Below are positions 1 to 6,228 of a stretch of 6,588 nt of DNA, piece after piece. The first letter of the stretch is position 1; each line of letters opens with the position of its first letter. Under the pieces are notes generated by a model, which was given only the letters and a program-made list of their open reading frames with translations, searched no databases and was not told the DNA's origin. The translations under genes were made by a program, and so were the position numbers. The DNA comes from an uncultured Veillonella sp. (lineage in GTDB: Bacteria; Bacillota; Negativicutes; Veillonellales; Veillonellaceae), in assembly GCA_902478055.1 (NCBI GenBank), contig CABSJL010000044.1, forward strand, positions 1 to 6,588, written 5' to 3'.

Positions 1-1239
1 ATGGTTTTAGGTGCTGTAGCATGTGCATTTAGTGCTACAGGTTTTGCAGCAGATGTACAAAATGGACATGGCCAAGGTATTGCAGATTCTACTACAGAAG
101 TAAATGGGGCTAAGCATGAAGCAGTTCGTTCTAGTTGGTTAGATCGAACAGATATTGCCGTAGGTGTTCAAACTGGTGGTACATCTGATTCGCATAAGGG
201 GATGTTCCCTAGTGATTATAATAATAACTTTTACAATACAAAATTAGATTACGGGAATATCACTAAAGCCTATATAGAAACATTACAACCTATTACCCAT
301 TATGATGAAAACTCTAAGAGCGTTGTGTTCGTACAAGGTCGTATTGGCCGTGGTGGTGAGAAAATCTCCTCTAAAGAGGTAAGAGGTTATTTCACTCCAG
401 ACCTTGTAATGTCACCATTTGGGTTTGATGTTTTTACGGAAATCAATACAGATGAAAAAACATCTGAGTCGTTAGGAACGGTTGGTAGCTTAGGTGTTGG
501 TTATCGTATTCTTAGTAAACATGAACATGCTTATGTAGGTGTTAACGCTTTTGTAGATCGTGCTTTCACAGGAAATTACAATCGTATCAGCGGTGGTGTA
601 GAGTATGTGAATGGACTCAACGAAGTGTATGCCAATGTGTATAGAGGCCTTGGTGATAAGGAACTCGTAAAAGGCGGTGGCGGTAATCCATATCCTAAAC
701 GGTTGTATCCTAATGGCTATCCAGATACATTCCCATACAATACCATTCCTAGTGAAAATTATAATACCTATGTAGGTGGTGGCGTGTTAGATGGCTATGA
801 AATAGGGATCGTAAGGTCCTTTAAAAATGCACGTTGGGCTCGTGCCTATGTAAATGGGTATCGTTGGAACGGCAATGGATTTAGCCATAAACAAGAATAT
901 AATTGGGGGCGTCCAGGTCATTGGTCTGTGCCGTGGTTTACTGCACGAAATGCTAACCATTATAAAGGCATTAAAATCGGTGCTGAATTACAATTGACAC
1001 CACATATATCTTTAGATATTGGGTATAACAATGCCAATAATATGTCGAAAGGGATGTATGGTACTCTTAAATATACATTAGGTACATCTAAATTTGCCTT
1101 CTGGGGTGGCAAGCATAGTGATGATACGATTACTACAGCTCGCTCTAAAATGCTAGATAAGGTACGTCGTCAAGACATGATTGTAGAATCCTTTGATGAC
1201 ATTGAATACGATTATTTGGCGCCAATTGATCATCTATAA
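1..1239 (+). CDS. Inverse-autotransporter-type outer-membrane beta-barrel protein, passenger-less, 5' partial
   Basis: This probably encodes an outer-membrane beta-barrel of the intimin/invasin (inverse autotransporter) type. The ATG at base 1 aligns with Met10 of the paralogue just downstream, so about nine codons (a lysine-bearing n-region) lie outside the window. Visible residues 1-16 are the hydrophobic part of a Sec signal peptide, with likely cleavage after GFA. Residues 17-46 form a polar linker. The barrel runs from about 48 to 370. Family-like strands are YIETLQPITHYDENSKSVV, LGVGYRILSKHEHAYVGVNA with FVDRAF, the GYEIGIVRSFKNARWARAYV strand, and IKIGAELQLTPHISLDIGY. After the signal peptide there is no cysteine, as is usual for such barrels. 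After the last strand comes SKMLDKVRRQDMIV, resembling the linker helix that threads the pore in this family. The protein then stops after an acidic tail, where Ig-like passenger domains would normally begin. Family assignment is from motif memory, without a profile search. Confidence 0.8.
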   Translation: MVLGAVACAFSATGFAADVQNGHGQGIADSTTEVNGAKHEAVRSSWLDRTDIAVGVQTGGTSDSHKGMFPSDYNNNFYNTKLDYGNITKAYIETLQPITHYDENSKSVVFVQGRIGRGGEKISSKEVRGYFTPDLVMSPFGFDVFTEINTDEKTSESLGTVGSLGVGYRILSKHEHAYVGVNAFVDRAFTGNYNRISGGVEYVNGLNEVYANVYRGLGDKELVKGGGGNPYPKRLYPNGYPDTFPYNTIPSENYNTYVGGGVLDGYEIGIVRSFKNARWARAYVNGYRWNGNGFSHKQEYNWGRPGHWSVPWFTARNANHYKGIKIGAELQLTPHISLDIGYNNANNMSKGMYGTLKYTLGTSKFAFWGGKHSDDTITTARSKMLDKVRRQDMIVESFDDIEYDYLAPIDHL

Positions 1240-1264
1240 TACCACTGTAGTTTAGATTATAGAT
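1232..1264 (+). repeat. 9-bp perfect inverted repeat overlapping the first barrel gene's stop codon
   Basis: ATCTATAAT at 1232-1240 is the exact reverse complement of ATTATAGAT at 1256-1264, with a 15-nt loop between them. The left arm contains the stop codon (TAA, 1237-1239). The stem is AT-rich and no T-run follows it, so it is not a convincing intrinsic terminator. It could modulate mRNA processing or stability between the two barrel genes, or be chance in AT-rich DNA. Confidence 0.4.
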
Positions 1265-1286
1265 ATTAAATAAGACATGTAATAAT

Positions 1287-1293
1287 AGGAAAG
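1287..1293 (+). promoter_or_regulatory. Ribosome binding site of second barrel gene
   Basis: AGGAAAG lies 8 nt before the ATG at 1302. It supports this start over the in-frame internal Met codons (residues 6 and 10). This start also supplies the Lys3 and Lys8 n-region needed for a proper signal peptide. Confidence 0.75.
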
Positions 1294-1301
1294 TAATTTA
1301 T

Positions 1302-2552
1302 ATGAGCAAGACATTAATGATAAAAGCAATGGTTTTAGGTGCTGTAGCATGTGCATTTAGTGCTACAGGTTTTGCAGCAGATGTACAAAATGGACATGGC
1401 CAAGGTATTGCAGATTCTACTACAGAAGTGAATGGGGCTAAGCATGAAGCAGTTCGTTCTAGCTGGATGGATCGTACAGATATCGTAGTCGGTGTTGGCA
1501 TGAAAGATTCTGAAGAGTCGAGTAGCCATCACTTCCATAATTTTACGCCTTGGGAAAATCATCCTATTGTGGGGACTTCTGATAAATCCAAATCTACAGA
1601 ACTCAACAAGTTATACATTGAGACATTACAACCTATAACCCATTACGATGAAAATGCTAAAAGTGTTGTCTTTGTACAAGGTCGTATTGGACGCAGTGGA
1701 GAAAAGATATCCTCTAATAAATTAAATAATTATTGGGTTCCAGCTAGACCTGCAGGGACGTTTACGGTATATAATGGGCAAACAGATAAGGAAGAGTCCT
1801 TAGGTGTAAATGCTAATGTTGGTGTAGGGTATCGTCGCCTTAGTAAAGGTGAGCATGCTTACGTTGGTGTTAATGCATTCTATGACCATGTGTTTAAAGG
1901 TGGTTATAAGCGTGTTAGTGGCGGCTTAGAATATGTGGTAGGGCTTAATGAATTCCATGCCAATATTTATAAAAATTTAGGATCTAATGAAAGAAAATAT
2001 ATAGGACTTCATGGGCGAACTGATACATGGTATGATCCTACAGGATTGTATCCATATGGAATGGATCCTGATCAAAGTCTTTATGATTATGCTAGGGTTG
2101 ATTATGAAAATCACTGGGCTCTAAGTGAAAATACTGTAGCTAGAGGTTATGATATTGGCTATGCTCGAACATTTAAAAATGCTAGATGGGCTCGTGTCTA
2201 TGCAGACTATTATAACTGGCGTGGTAGAGAGGCTGTAAAAGTAGGGTATTATAAATTACCTAAACGCGATGCTATTAAAGGCTTTAAAGTGGGGGCAGAA
2301 TTCCATATTACACCACATCTTACTCTTGATGCGGGTTATAAAACAGCGTCTCATCATTTGAGTGGTCCTTATGCAACTTTGAAATATACAATCGGTACAT
2401 CCAAGTTTGCTTGGCGTGGTGGTAAACATAGTGAAAGTGCGATTACAACAGCTCGCTCTAAGATGCTTGATAAGGTACGTCGCAGTGATATGGTTGTACA
2501 AGAAACTGTAGAAGAAACTTATGATCATGGCGTTGTCGATGTAGGCTTATAG
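1302..2552 (+). CDS. Inverse-autotransporter-type outer-membrane beta-barrel protein, passenger-less, complete
   Basis: This is a complete 416-residue paralogue of the preceding gene, 62 bp downstream with no clear terminator between, so co-transcription is likely. Residues 1-25 are a Sec signal peptide (Lys3, Lys8, then a hydrophobic core to GFA; likely cleavage 25/26). Residues 26-55 are a polar linker almost identical to that of the paralogue. The barrel spans about 57-373. Its strands include LYIETLQPITHYDENAKSVV, VGVGYRRLSKGEHAYVGVNA with FYDHVF, YKRVSGGLEYVVGLNEFHAN, RGYDIGYARTFKNARWARVY and FKVGAEFHITPHLTLDAGYK. The run of glycine-centred strands followed by an AFYD motif is typical of inverse autotransporter beta domains. 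The sole cysteine is in the signal peptide. The end (SKMLDKVRRSDMVVQ plus a 16-residue acidic tail) matches the linker helix only, with no LysM, Ig-like or lectin domains. The main alternative is another beta-barrel or porin-like family. Confidence 0.83.
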   Translation: MSKTLMIKAMVLGAVACAFSATGFAADVQNGHGQGIADSTTEVNGAKHEAVRSSWMDRTDIVVGVGMKDSEESSSHHFHNFTPWENHPIVGTSDKSKSTELNKLYIETLQPITHYDENAKSVVFVQGRIGRSGEKISSNKLNNYWVPARPAGTFTVYNGQTDKEESLGVNANVGVGYRRLSKGEHAYVGVNAFYDHVFKGGYKRVSGGLEYVVGLNEFHANIYKNLGSNERKYIGLHGRTDTWYDPTGLYPYGMDPDQSLYDYARVDYENHWALSENTVARGYDIGYARTFKNARWARVYADYYNWRGREAVKVGYYKLPKRDAIKGFKVGAEFHITPHLTLDAGYKTASHHLSGPYATLKYTIGTSKFAWRGGKHSESAITTARSKMLDKVRRSDMVVQETVEETYDHGVVDVGL

Positions 2553-2613
2553 GGGCTTTTGCGTATATTATCCTCATGATCATTTATAATAGTTTAGCTT
2601 GTTCATAGTTTAT

Positions 2614-2652
2614 AAAAAAGGAGCTAGTACATTTTATGTACTAGCTCTTTTT
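2614..2652. terminator. Bidirectional intrinsic terminator between convergent genes
   Basis: A perfect 10-bp stem, GAGCTAGTAC (2621-2630) with GTACTAGCTC (2638-2647), encloses a 7-nt loop. A-runs on the left (2614-2619) and T-runs on the right (2648-2652) provide a U-tract on either strand. It can therefore end the barrel operon (stop at 2552) and the convergent repeat-protein gene (stop at 2669). Confidence 0.9.
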
Positions 2653-2668
2653 ATGTTTTCGGTTATTT

Positions 2669-5038
2669 CTATTGTAATGCCTTTGGGACACTGAGCTTTT
2701 TCCAGTTGTCTAGTTCAGGGATTTCTAAGGTATTAATCGTTTTTTGAATCCAGTAGTTTAATGATACTTCGTTACCTAAATGTTGTTCAAATAAATAGGT
2801 ATTACCTGGCGTATCTAGAGGTTTTCCATCCTTGTCGATAGAGTGGCGCATGGATTCTTTCAAATAGAGTTGAACTCTAAATGGATTTGTGTGATTGCCT
2901 CTAAAAATGAAATAAGAGGGACCGATAAAGTCATGGGTACGGACATTAATTTGTTCGTACTTTTTGTCTTTTAAGCCTTGTAATGCAGTTTGTATCATCG
3001 CGTTCGCATCGTCGTATTCCTCAAGTAGGAATGCTTGTTGATCTACATCGAGTACATAATGCCAAGTCGGCTTTTCCTCGTTCGTTTCGATGGACCAGTT
3101 ATCTCCTAATGCAGGTAATTGGTGCGTATCGTAGAGGTCTTTTAATAGCTGAATGGTATTCTCTTTTTTGAATAGTGCTCGATAGATCATCTCTTGACCT
3201 TCTGTAGGGTCATAACCATGTATTCTGACTTGGTACGTATCACGTAGCATACGCTTTACATCTAGCTTAAAAATGTTGCGTAGCTTGTCTGGAACGGATA
3301 GGAAATGATTGTAAAAGCTAAGTTTCATTTCGTCTTGTGATGCTAAGGCGTGCTCGATGGTTTGCCAATCATATAAGGTAGTGTCCCATAAGAAGTCATC
3401 CATGTTTACAGATAAACGTGCTGCATTTTGAGGCCATTCAGTATGACCAGGACGTACTGTTGTAGTAGACTCTGTAATACCTTCCTTGTAACGCCAATGA
3501 CCATCGACTTGTTCGAAGGTCGCTAATCGTTCTTCTGCTTCATCATCGATAGGAATACCCTTTAACTCTTCATCTAGATTAGCTTTGTGAGACAGAATGT
3601 ATTGATGGGATTCTTCGTAATAGGCTACTGCAGAATCCAAATCGGGTTTCCCTGAAACATAGCCTTTTTCATAGGCATAGCCTAAGGCAACGCGCGTTAA
3701 AGCTCGTGTAATATCATAGAAGAGAACGCGGTCTTCCTCTTCTAATGCGCGCTTTTCTTCATCCAGTACACGTGTTAAGGATTGTACACCAAAGCGTATA
3801 TTTTTCGTTACACCGAAGCCGTGGATGCGCATATAACCAATGTATGGCAAGGAGAACATGAAGCGTTCTTTTGTGGCTGCCATGTGTGTTAAGTCGGCAA
3901 TGAGGCCCCAGTCTAGCGGTAGGTGACCGATGTGGAAGATATAGCCAAAGGCAGCTTGTAGTGCTGCATAGCCGGCATCACTAAAATATTTAGTAGCTGC
4001 ACGGCGGTAGAGTCCAATTGCTTTTACAGGATCATAAGGAATGACTCTGCGGAGCTCTTTGGCATCATAAAAATGATAGTAATAATCCGCTAATTCAGCG
4101 GTACTTTCAGCTTGACCTAAGGCGGCACCTTTCGTAAACCATGTGAAAGCATCCTCGAATTTTCCATTTTCATGACAGTCTAGACCGGTATAGAGCATCA
4201 TGGTTGGATTACCTAGCTCAGCAGCGGTTAAAGCTACGCGGCGCGCATTATTAAAATCGCCTTCGTCGATATAGATATTACGTAGATTGCCTTGGAACAT
4301 GGCGAGACCGTTATCGAGCGCTTTGTTAAACCATTCCTTGGCGAGTTTAGTAGCATTATCCTGTAATGTTTCGTTGGAAACATTACCTTGTAAGGCTATA
4401 AGGCGTTCCTGTATAGAACCTTTTTGGAAGCTCTGTTGGATACGTTTCGCCAAACTTAGGCGAGGTGGTGTAATCATATCCCTTGCAAGGCTAATACGGT
4501 CGTCATCGCGCCAGAAAAAGACATTGCCTATAATGTATTGGCAGAAAGCATCACCTTGCTCCGCGTAGTCGTAAACAATACGAAATGCATCGTCAAAGGA
4601 TATTAACATATCCTTTTCAACCGTAGGTGTAATCGTTCCATTGATACGCAATGCTTGTAAGGTACCAATAGGACTACAACGGCGAATGCTGTCGTGCAAG
4701 CATTGATAAGTGCGCATATTATTTTCAGGGAAGTTTGATTCCTCCCATGTAAAGCGTGGCCCGGCATAGATACGAGCCAACAAAGCATATGCATCAGCTA
4801 TCTCGCGAGCCTCTGGATCATTGGCTATTTTTAATGCGTCCTCTTTAGTGTCGATTTCGTTTTCCAGCGACGTAGTCATGTCGTTTCTTAGCGCTCGATG
4901 ATTCGGTTGCTCAGGGGTATGTTGATTATTTACAATCAGTTCTAATTGGCGCAAACCTTCTTGAGCCATTTCTTGATTGTAGGATTTAAAAATCATGTGG
5001 AAGACCTTTTGTAGGCGTTCCGTAAAGTACTGTGCCAT
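2669..5038 (-). CDS. Large Sel1/TPR-like repeat protein with uncharacterised C-terminal region
   Basis: A 789-residue protein with no signal peptide or membrane segment, so probably cytoplasmic. I do not recognise a specific family. Residues 1-90 are helical and charged. From about 150 to 480 it shows helix-turn-helix repeats of Sel1/TPR character: AFRIVYDYAEQGDAFCQYII near 151, AKEWFNKALDNGLAMFQGNL near 233, ARRVALTAAELGNPTMMLYT near 265, AFTWFTKGAALGQAESTAEL near 297, KAIGLYRRAAT near 339 and a last unit ending AVAYYEESHQY near 470. Such arrays usually act as protein-interaction scaffolds. Residues 545-789 look different: mixed alpha/beta, rich in aromatics (for example YFIFRGNHTNPFRVQLYLKE near 709), and possibly a separate domain. 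The start at 5038 is supported by AAGGAGG four bases upstream and a promoter further up. The gene is convergent with the barrel genes and seems monocistronic. Substrate, partner and pathway cannot be named from sequence. Confidence 0.85.
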   Translation of the reverse strand: MAQYFTERLQKVFHMIFKSYNQEMAQEGLRQLELIVNNQHTPEQPNHRALRNDMTTSLENEIDTKEDALKIANDPEAREIADAYALLARIYAGPRFTWEESNFPENNMRTYQCLHDSIRRCSPIGTLQALRINGTITPTVEKDMLISFDDAFRIVYDYAEQGDAFCQYIIGNVFFWRDDDRISLARDMITPPRLSLAKRIQQSFQKGSIQERLIALQGNVSNETLQDNATKLAKEWFNKALDNGLAMFQGNLRNIYIDEGDFNNARRVALTAAELGNPTMMLYTGLDCHENGKFEDAFTWFTKGAALGQAESTAELADYYYHFYDAKELRRVIPYDPVKAIGLYRRAATKYFSDAGYAALQAAFGYIFHIGHLPLDWGLIADLTHMAATKERFMFSLPYIGYMRIHGFGVTKNIRFGVQSLTRVLDEEKRALEEEDRVLFYDITRALTRVALGYAYEKGYVSGKPDLDSAVAYYEESHQYILSHKANLDEELKGIPIDDEAEERLATFEQVDGHWRYKEGITESTTTVRPGHTEWPQNAARLSVNMDDFLWDTTLYDWQTIEHALASQDEMKLSFYNHFLSVPDKLRNIFKLDVKRMLRDTYQVRIHGYDPTEGQEMIYRALFKKENTIQLLKDLYDTHQLPALGDNWSIETNEEKPTWHYVLDVDQQAFLLEEYDDANAMIQTALQGLKDKKYEQINVRTHDFIGPSYFIFRGNHTNPFRVQLYLKESMRHSIDKDGKPLDTPGNTYLFEQHLGNEVSLNYWIQKTINTLEIPELDNWKKLSVPKALQ

Positions 5039-5042
5039 AAGG

Positions 5043-5049
5043 CCTCCTT
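5043..5049 (-). promoter_or_regulatory. Ribosome binding site of repeat-protein gene
   Basis: On the minus strand AAGGAGG precedes the ATG at 5038 by 4 nt. The complement to 16S rRNA is strong though the spacing is slightly short. It favours Met1 over the later Met15. Confidence 0.75.
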
Positions 5050-5082
5050 GAATTAGTTACATTTACTATAGAATACGTATTT

Positions 5083-5111
5083 ATTATATAACGAACGCAA
5101 GGGACCGTAAA
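5083..5111 (-). promoter_or_regulatory. Sigma-70-type promoter of repeat-protein gene
   Basis: On the minus strand a perfect -10 TATAAT (5083-5088) lies 17 bp from a -35-like TTTACG (5106-5111, four of six consensus bases). Transcription would begin near 5076, leaving a leader of about 38 nt before the start codon. The -35 lies only a few bases beyond the T-run of the upstream gene's terminator, so the gene has its own promoter immediately after that stop. Confidence 0.65.
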
Positions 5112-5116
5112 AGAGG

Positions 5117-5146
5117 AAAAACCCCTCTGAAGTCTTTCAGAGGGGT
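5117..5146 (-). terminator. Intrinsic terminator of the binding-protein gene
   Basis: ACCCCTCTGA (5121-5130) and TCAGAGGGGT (5137-5146) form a perfect 10-bp GC-rich stem with a 6-nt loop. On the minus strand a T-run follows (complement of the A-run at 5117-5120). It starts 30 bases past the stop codon of the binding-protein gene at 5177. Confidence 0.9.
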
Positions 5147-5176
5147 TATATTTATCCTAGTTTATAGAGATAGATA

Positions 5177-5959
5177 TTATTTTTTGTTGTAATCGCCGAA
5201 CCATTTGTCGTAGATTTTTTGGTAAGTGCCGTCTTCTTTAAGTTCTTTAAGAGCTTTGTTAACAGCTTCTTGTAAAGCTTTGTTGCCTTTTTTCATGCCA
5301 AGAACTGTACCTTCAGCTTTAGTAGGTTCGCCTACGAGTTTAAGGTCTTTGTCAGCACCTTGTTTAAGGTAGTACATAGCCACTGCGTTATCGATGATAG
5401 CACCGTCGATTGTACCAGCTTTCAATTCCATGAAGATATTAGCATTGGAATCAATTTGTTTTACTGTTGTATTAGGGATTTTTTGAGCCATTTCAACAGG
5501 GATAGTACCGATTTGAGCACCTACAGTATGACCTGCTAATTCATCCATGTTATGGATTGTTGTGTTGTCTTTACGAACAACTGTGATGAAACCACCTTGG
5601 TCGAAGTATACATCGGAGAAGTCCAATACTTTTTCACGTTCAGGTGTAGCGTTGATACCTGCTGCGATCATGTCGATATCGCCAGATTGAACAGCTGGAA
5701 TCAAAGCGTCAAAGCCCATGGATTTGAATTCCATTTTTAGGCCGATTTTTTTGGAAATTGCTTCGGACAAATCAACGTCGAAACCAACGTATTTGTCGCC
5801 TTCAGTGAATTCGAATGGTGGGAATGTAGTTTCAGAACCTACACGCAATACACCTTCTTGTTGTGTCATTTTTGGTTTGTCATTGCCACAACCAGCCAAT
5901 AAACCCATTGCTGCTACCGCTACGAGGGCGATGGCTGTCAATTTTTTGAACTTAAACAT
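5177..5959 (-). CDS. Amino-acid ABC transporter substrate-binding lipoprotein (SBP_bac_3 family)
   Basis: This is the extracytoplasmic receptor of a polar amino-acid ABC importer, tethered by lipid in the periplasm. The product is 260 residues, normal for the family. Residues 1-23 are a lipoprotein signal peptide (Lys3, Lys5 and Lys6, hydrophobic core) ending in the lipobox LAGC, with lipidated Cys24. The mature part carries the family hallmarks: VGSETTFPPFEF near 40, GFDVDLSEAISKKIG near 59, GFDALIPAVQSGDIDM near 82 and TPEREKVLDFSDVYF near 105. By family analogy Arg108 should bind the substrate carboxylate and Asp190 (in IDGAIIDNAVAMYYL) its amino group. The specificity could be glutamine, a basic amino acid or cystine, and I cannot decide. 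I chose ATG 5959 rather than the in-frame ATG at 5998 because AGGAGG lies 5 nt upstream and the lipoprotein signal then starts normally. No permease or ATPase genes flank it, so it may serve a transporter encoded elsewhere. Confidence 0.93.
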   Translation of the reverse strand: MFKFKKLTAIALVAVAAMGLLAGCGNDKPKMTQQEGVLRVGSETTFPPFEFTEGDKYVGFDVDLSEAISKKIGLKMEFKSMGFDALIPAVQSGDIDMIAAGINATPEREKVLDFSDVYFDQGGFITVVRKDNTTIHNMDELAGHTVGAQIGTIPVEMAQKIPNTTVKQIDSNANIFMELKAGTIDGAIIDNAVAMYYLKQGADKDLKLVGEPTKAEGTVLGMKKGNKALQEAVNKALKELKEDGTYQKIYDKWFGDYNKK

Positions 5960-5964
5960 AGTAT

Positions 5965-5970
5965 CCTCCT
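5965..5970 (-). promoter_or_regulatory. Ribosome binding site that decides the binding-protein start
   Basis: Minus-strand AGGAGG sits 5 nt before the ATG at 5959. An in-frame ATG at 5998 would add 13 residues, including a Cys and a Trp ahead of the signal peptide. That upstream ATG lies at about the predicted transcription start, so it is an unlikely start codon. Confidence 0.85.
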
Positions 5971-6008
5971 CAAACATCCATATACATGGTTTATACATTT
6001 CTGTTTAT

Positions 6009-6037
6009 ATTGTACGGAATTTTACACCAATAGGCAA
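6009..6037 (-). promoter_or_regulatory. Sigma-70-type promoter of binding-protein gene
   Basis: On the minus strand TTGCCT (6032-6037, four of six -35 bases) and TACAAT (6009-6014, five of six -10 bases) are separated by 17 bp. The predicted start near 6002 gives a leader of about 43 nt before the start codon at 5959. This is assigned by pattern only. Confidence 0.6.
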
Positions 6038-6051
6038 TAACATTGTATAAT
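6021..6051 (+). promoter_or_regulatory. Possible promoter of the M20 hydrolase gene
   Basis: On the plus strand TTTACA (6021-6026, five of six) and a perfect TATAAT (6046-6051) are separated by 19 bp, slightly longer than ideal. Use of it would give a leader of roughly 170 nt and would overlap the divergent binding-protein promoter. A weaker candidate closer to the gene is TTGTTT (6122) with TATTAA (6146), 18 bp apart. Confidence 0.35.
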
Positions 6052-6103
6052 TAAGAGCACATGAGTTTCATATTTAAAAATGGCTTTCATTTGGAATGAT
6101 TTT

Positions 6104-6118
6104 AGATATATCATATCT
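6104..6118. repeat. Small palindrome in the divergent intergenic region
   Basis: AGATAT (6104-6109) and ATATCT (6113-6118) form a perfect 6-bp inverted repeat with a 3-nt spacer. It sits between the two divergent genes and could be an operator. The region is very AT-rich, so chance is a real alternative. The rest of 5960-6228 shows the promoter candidates, a short GGCTT/AAGCC dyad (6164-6178) and a direct repeat ATTTATTTAT (6189-6198 and 6203-6212). I see no gene or clear riboswitch there. Confidence 0.3.
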
Positions 6119-6228
6119 CTGTTGTTTATGTTAGTTTTCGAACCGTATTAATTTATCTTAATTGGCTTAGGTAAAGCCGTTCATATCCATTTATTTATAT
6201 TAATTTATTTATGTTTATTGGAGGAACT

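Noticed and set aside
1..1239. Reading the ATG at base 1 as the true start of the first barrel gene
   Set aside because: The paralogue has nine additional codons with two lysines before the equivalent Met, and that n-region is needed for a normal signal peptide, so the gene is cut by the window edge.
1298..1562. Minus-strand open frames across the start of the second barrel gene
   Set aside because: They are antisense shadows of a clear coding gene, with no ribosome binding site and no protein-like composition.
2256..2528. Minus-strand open frame at the end of the second barrel gene
   Set aside because: It is fully antisense to a conserved barrel segment and rich in Cys, Thr and Met, unlike a real protein.
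4287..4794. Small open frames on both strands inside the repeat-protein gene
   Set aside because: They lie wholly within the 789-residue gene, lack initiation signals and have no recognisable features.
5960..5998. Thirteen-residue N-terminal extension of the binding protein from ATG 5998
   Set aside because: It has no suitable ribosome binding site, begins about where transcription should start, and would put Cys and Trp ahead of a well-formed lipoprotein signal. AGGAGG before 5959 decides the start.
5552..6050. Plus-strand open frames opposite the binding-protein gene
   Set aside because: They are antisense to a well-supported SBP_bac_3 gene. The second runs on into the divergent promoter region and has no ribosome binding site.
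6189..6212. Direct repeat ATTTATTTAT (14-bp period) as a regulatory iteron
   Set aside because: Only two low-complexity copies in very AT-rich DNA just before a ribosome binding site; chance is the simpler explanation.
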